This document shows positions 61,298-64,000 of a stretch of 64,000 nt of DNA, piece by piece. Within the stretch, counting starts at the first letter, position 1, and each line of letters begins with the position of its first letter. Both the position numbers and the translations under genes were made by a program. The DNA is from CAZQIC01 sp964593555 (GTDB lineage Bacteria; Bacteroidota; Bacteroidia; JAFLBG01): assembly GCA_964593555.1 (NCBI GenBank), contig CAZQIC010000001.1, positions 1 through 64,000 of the forward strand, given 5' to 3'. The notes below the pieces were generated by a model, which searched no databases, had not been told where the DNA came from, and was given only the letters and a program-made list of their open reading frames with translations.

Positions 61298-63121
61298 ATG
61301 TCAATGGACACTCACAGTCACTCAGCACATCACACAGCTGATCATCACGATGATCACCATCATCATGAGGAATCTTTTATTTCGAAATATGTCTTTAGTA
61401 TGGATCATAAAATGATCTCAAGACAGTTTCTTGTCACTGCAGTATTCATGGCAGTGGTTGCCATGGTCATGTCTACATTGTTTCGTTTACAGTTAGCTTG
61501 GCCCGATGAAAAATTTGCATTTGTAAACTGGATGTTGGGTGATACGTGGGGTAAGGACGGGATACTTGATCCTAACATGTACCTTGCTCTTGTTACCATT
61601 CACGGAACCATAATGGTGTTTTTTGTGTTAACCGGTGGGTTGAGCGGTACTTTCGCTAACCTTCTTATCCCTTACCAGGTTGGTGCGCGTGATATGGCTT
61701 CCGGCTTTTTAAATATGCTTTCATACTGGTTCTTTTTATTGTCTAGTATTATAATGATCTGCTCTCTTTTTGTTGAGGGCGGCCCTGCTTCTGCAGGATG
61801 GACAATTTATCCTCCATTAAGTGCGCTTCCTCAGGCAATACCTGGTTCAGGTATGGGGATGACGTTGTGGTTAGTAAGTATGTCTTTATTCGTTGTGTCA
61901 TCGTTGTTAGGCGGTTTAAATTATATCGTTACGATTGTGAACCTTAGAACGAAAGGAATGTCGATGATGCGTCTTCCTTTAACAATGTGGGCTTTATTGA
62001 TCACCGCAATTCTGGGTGTTCTTTCTTTCCCGGTTCTTTTCTCAGCTGTATTGTTATTGTTGTTTGACAGAAGCATGGGAACAAGTTTCTATCTTTCCGA
62101 TATTCATATTGGCGGGCAGGCATTGGAGCAAACAGGTGGAAGCCCTATACTTTTCCAGCACTTATTCTGGTTCCTTGGTCACCCTGAGGTTTATATTGTG
62201 TTGTTACCTGCCTTGGGTATGGCATCGGAGATCATCTCAGTAAACTCTCGCAAACCAATTTTCGGATATAGAGCGATGGTGGTATCCATGCTGGCTATCG
62301 GATTCCTTTCATTTATCGTTTGGGGTCACCATATGTTTATGACAGGTATGAATCCATTCCTGGGAGCTGTTTTCGTATTTACAACATTATTGATCGCCAT
62401 TCCATCCGCGGTTAAGGCATTTAATTACATCACTACTTTATGGAAAGGTAATATCAGGTTCACACCTGCTATGTTATTTTCCATTGGTTTAGTTTCAACA
62501 TTTATCAGCGGTGGTGTTACTGGTATTATTCTTGCCGATTCTACATTGGATATCAATATTCATGATACTTATTTTGTGGTTGGACACTTCCATATTGTAA
62601 TGGGTCTTTCTGCAATACTTGGGATGTTTGCTGGTGTTTATCACTGGTTCCCAAAATTATTTTTAAGAATGATGAATAAAAAATTAGGATACCTGCACTT
62701 CTGGTTAACTTTCATTTGTGCTTATGGAGTGTTTTTTCCAATGCACTTTTTAGGATTGGCCGGTGTTCCGAGACGTTATTATTCAAATACAGCTTTTCCA
62801 ATGTTTGATAACCTGGTTGATATTAACGTGCTCATCTCAATTTTTGCTATTGCAGGTGCTTTCGCACAGATTATTTTCCTTTTCAATTTCTTTTATAGCG
62901 CATTAAGAGGTCCTAAGGCAACTGAGAATCCATGGGGTTCTAATACTTTGGAATGGACCAATGGAGTTGGTCATATTCACGGTAACTGGCATGGGGCATT
63001 GCCTGAGGTTAAGCGTTGGGCCTATGATTATAGTAAGCCGGGTAAGGCAGAAGATTTTGTTCCTCAAACCGTGGCCCTTGAAGATGGCGAACTTGATGAG
63101 GGTGCTGGAGTTCACCATTGA
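61298..63121 (+). CDS. coxA: Cytochrome c oxidase subunit I
   Basis: 607 residues, about twelve helices. It holds haem a, haem a3 and CuB and reduces oxygen while pumping protons. HPEVY (about 294-298) carries the CuB histidine, the D-channel glutamate and the cross-linked tyrosine, so this is an A1-type enzyme; HHMF (343) and HDTYFVVGHFHIVMG (about 421-435) supply the rest. The N-terminus is extremely rich in histidine (HSHSAHHTADHHDDHHHH), perhaps binding metal. No subunit III, haem synthase or assembly gene follows; the next gene is after a terminator. Confidence 0.95.
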   Translation: MSMDTHSHSAHHTADHHDDHHHHEESFISKYVFSMDHKMISRQFLVTAVFMAVVAMVMSTLFRLQLAWPDEKFAFVNWMLGDTWGKDGILDPNMYLALVTIHGTIMVFFVLTGGLSGTFANLLIPYQVGARDMASGFLNMLSYWFFLLSSIIMICSLFVEGGPASAGWTIYPPLSALPQAIPGSGMGMTLWLVSMSLFVVSSLLGGLNYIVTIVNLRTKGMSMMRLPLTMWALLITAILGVLSFPVLFSAVLLLLFDRSMGTSFYLSDIHIGGQALEQTGGSPILFQHLFWFLGHPEVYIVLLPALGMASEIISVNSRKPIFGYRAMVVSMLAIGFLSFIVWGHHMFMTGMNPFLGAVFVFTTLLIAIPSAVKAFNYITTLWKGNIRFTPAMLFSIGLVSTFISGGVTGIILADSTLDINIHDTYFVVGHFHIVMGLSAILGMFAGVYHWFPKLFLRMMNKKLGYLHFWLTFICAYGVFFPMHFLGLAGVPRRYYSNTAFPMFDNLVDINVLISIFAIAGAFAQIIFLFNFFYSALRGPKATENPWGSNTLEWTNGVGHIHGNWHGALPEVKRWAYDYSKPGKAEDFVPQTVALEDGELDEGAGVHH

Positions 63122-63155
63122 TAAATAGGCTATCACAATAAAATATTTTTCAGTT

Positions 63156-63198
63156 AAAGGTGTTCTTAGATATTATATATTTAAGAACACCTTTTTTT
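63156..63198 (+). terminator. Terminator of the act-cox operon, abutting the next start codon
   Basis: A 13-bp perfect stem, AAAGGTGTTCTTA (63156-63168) with TAAGAACACCTTT (63182-63194), loop of 13, followed by a T run to 63198. The ATG of the next gene starts at 63199. A near-consensus -7 box (TATATTTA, 63176-63183) lies in the loop and far arm. Confidence 0.85.
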
Positions 63199-63831
63199 AT
63201 GCGCATTAGATTCGTATTACTTTTTTTAATTTTCACCTCCGTATCGGATGCGCAGATCTTCGATTCCATAAGAGTAAGTCTTAGTAAAAAACCCGCTATT
63301 CGGGGAGGGCTTTATTCACGATACACGTTTATTGATGGATTTCAGAAACCTATTATTGGGCTTAAGGTAGGATTGAGTTATAATAATTTAATACGCTTTT
63401 ACTTTGGAGGCGCTTATTTAAAATATCCCTATCATGCTCATATCCCAATTGCTTCCGGATCCTCTGTAATTAGGATGCCTTCCGAAATCCGGTTTTGGTA
63501 CCTGTTTGAATTTACAGAGTTTGTGTTTTATAAAACGCAAAAATGGGAGTTCAGTGTTCCTTTACAATTGGGCAGCGGCGCAGTTAAGGTGTCTTATGTA
63601 GATAACTCGATTCAATACCATCAAAAAGCACGGCCATTGTTTCTTTATGAGCCGGCAATATCATTTCACTATAAAGTTTTTTATTGGGTTGGACTTGGCT
63701 CTGATGTGGGTTACCGCTTTATGTGGGTGAAAGACAGGAAAGATATTGGAATTAAATTTAATTCACCTGTGTATACTTTCAGGTGTATAATTTTCTGGGG
63801 CGCGCTCTACAAAAAGATGCATAAAAAATAA
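63199..63831 (+). CDS. Outer-membrane-like exported protein of unknown function
   Basis: 210 residues from the ATG at 63199; an upstream ATG at 63160 would lie inside the terminator stem. Signal peptide IRFVLLFLIFTSVSDAQ. The body alternates aromatic and polar residues in short strands (YSRYTFIDGFQKPIIGLKVG) as in small beta-barrels. No family recognised. It stands alone after the respiratory operon. Confidence 0.65.
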   Translation: MRIRFVLLFLIFTSVSDAQIFDSIRVSLSKKPAIRGGLYSRYTFIDGFQKPIIGLKVGLSYNNLIRFYFGGAYLKYPYHAHIPIASGSSVIRMPSEIRFWYLFEFTEFVFYKTQKWEFSVPLQLGSGAVKVSYVDNSIQYHQKARPLFLYEPAISFHYKVFYWVGLGSDVGYRFMWVKDRKDIGIKFNSPVYTFRCIIFWGALYKKMHKK

Positions 63832-63833
63832 TT

Positions 63834-64000
63834 TTATTGAGCAAGGGTAATTGAAGTGATATCATTAAAAAGTTTAATGTATTTTTTGCCAATGATTATT
63901 TCTTCGGAGGCTGCTTTTACGATGTAGCTTTTTATATTGCTGGTTGCTTCATAAGTCTCTTTCACTGTTCCGGGATTTTCAGTGTCATAAATATCAGCCT
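63834..64000 (-). CDS. 3' end of an unknown gene, cut by the window edge
   Basis: The last 55 codons of a minus-strand gene, ending EEIIIGKKYIKLFNDITSITLAQ before the stop at 63834-63836. It is open across its whole length and ends 2 bp from the convergent gene's stop. No family can be assigned. Confidence 0.6.
   Translation of the reverse strand, partial: ADIYDTENPGTVKETYEATSNIKSYIVKAASEEIIIGKKYIKLFNDITSITLAQ

Overview
The window reads as one stretch of chromosome from a member of the Bacteroidota. Three independent signs agree: secreted proteins end in type IX secretion (T9SS) sorting domains of types A and B and sit with gldB and gldC; the respiratory genes encode alternative complex III (ActABCDEF); and many genes are preceded by the Bacteroidota -7 promoter box TAnnTTTG, without clear Shine-Dalgarno sequences. 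The DNA is AT-rich. No rRNA, tRNA, CRISPR array or intact transposon was seen. The genus cannot be told from the window.

Layout. 1-9 kb: a TolC-type outer-membrane protein, a possible copper monooxygenase-fold membrane protein, the Fe-S carriers Mrp and Nfu flanking a 1149-residue T9SS type B protein, and an unknown exported protein. 9-13.6 kb: 2-oxoacid:ferredoxin oxidoreductase, with a duplicated LamG-domain T9SS protein between its two subunit genes. 13.6-19.7 kb: an exported serine protease, a DUF3078 protein, MscL, NAD synthetase, a beta-barrel protein, GldB and GldC. 19.7-22.9 kb: another type B secreted protein, a YqeY-like protein and a decayed T9SS protein gene. 23-39.5 kb: a complete-looking division and cell wall (dcw) cluster on the minus strand, mraZ-rsmH-ftsL-ftsI-murE-mraY-murD-(murD-like fragment)-ftsW-murG-murC-ftsQ-ftsA-ftsZ. 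39.9-46.5 kb: a 2214-residue SprB-repeat adhesin. 46.6-51.3 kb: a two-gene aminolipid acyltransferase pair, EngB, an M20 peptidase and two small envelope proteins. 51.6-63.1 kb: the act-cox operon for quinol oxidation and oxygen reduction. The right edge has an outer-membrane-like protein and the 3' end of an unknown minus-strand gene.

How it fits together. The dcw genes make lipid II with meso-diaminopimelate (MurE carries DNPR) and assemble the septum. The T9SS type A and B proteins, SprB-like adhesin, GldB and GldC point to an active type IX system and probably gliding. Quinol is oxidised by alternative complex III, which hands electrons to an A1-type cytochrome oxidase encoded immediately downstream.

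The most unusual items are: a stand-alone copy of the MurD C-terminal domain inside the dcw operon; two intergenic elements whose hairpins differ by compensating base changes; three AAAGTGG repeats at 10-nt spacing upstream of mraZ; a perfect palindrome over the ftsZ promoter; six CxxCH motifs in ActA, joined by a collagen-like GPT linker; and a secreted LamG protein splitting korA and korB.
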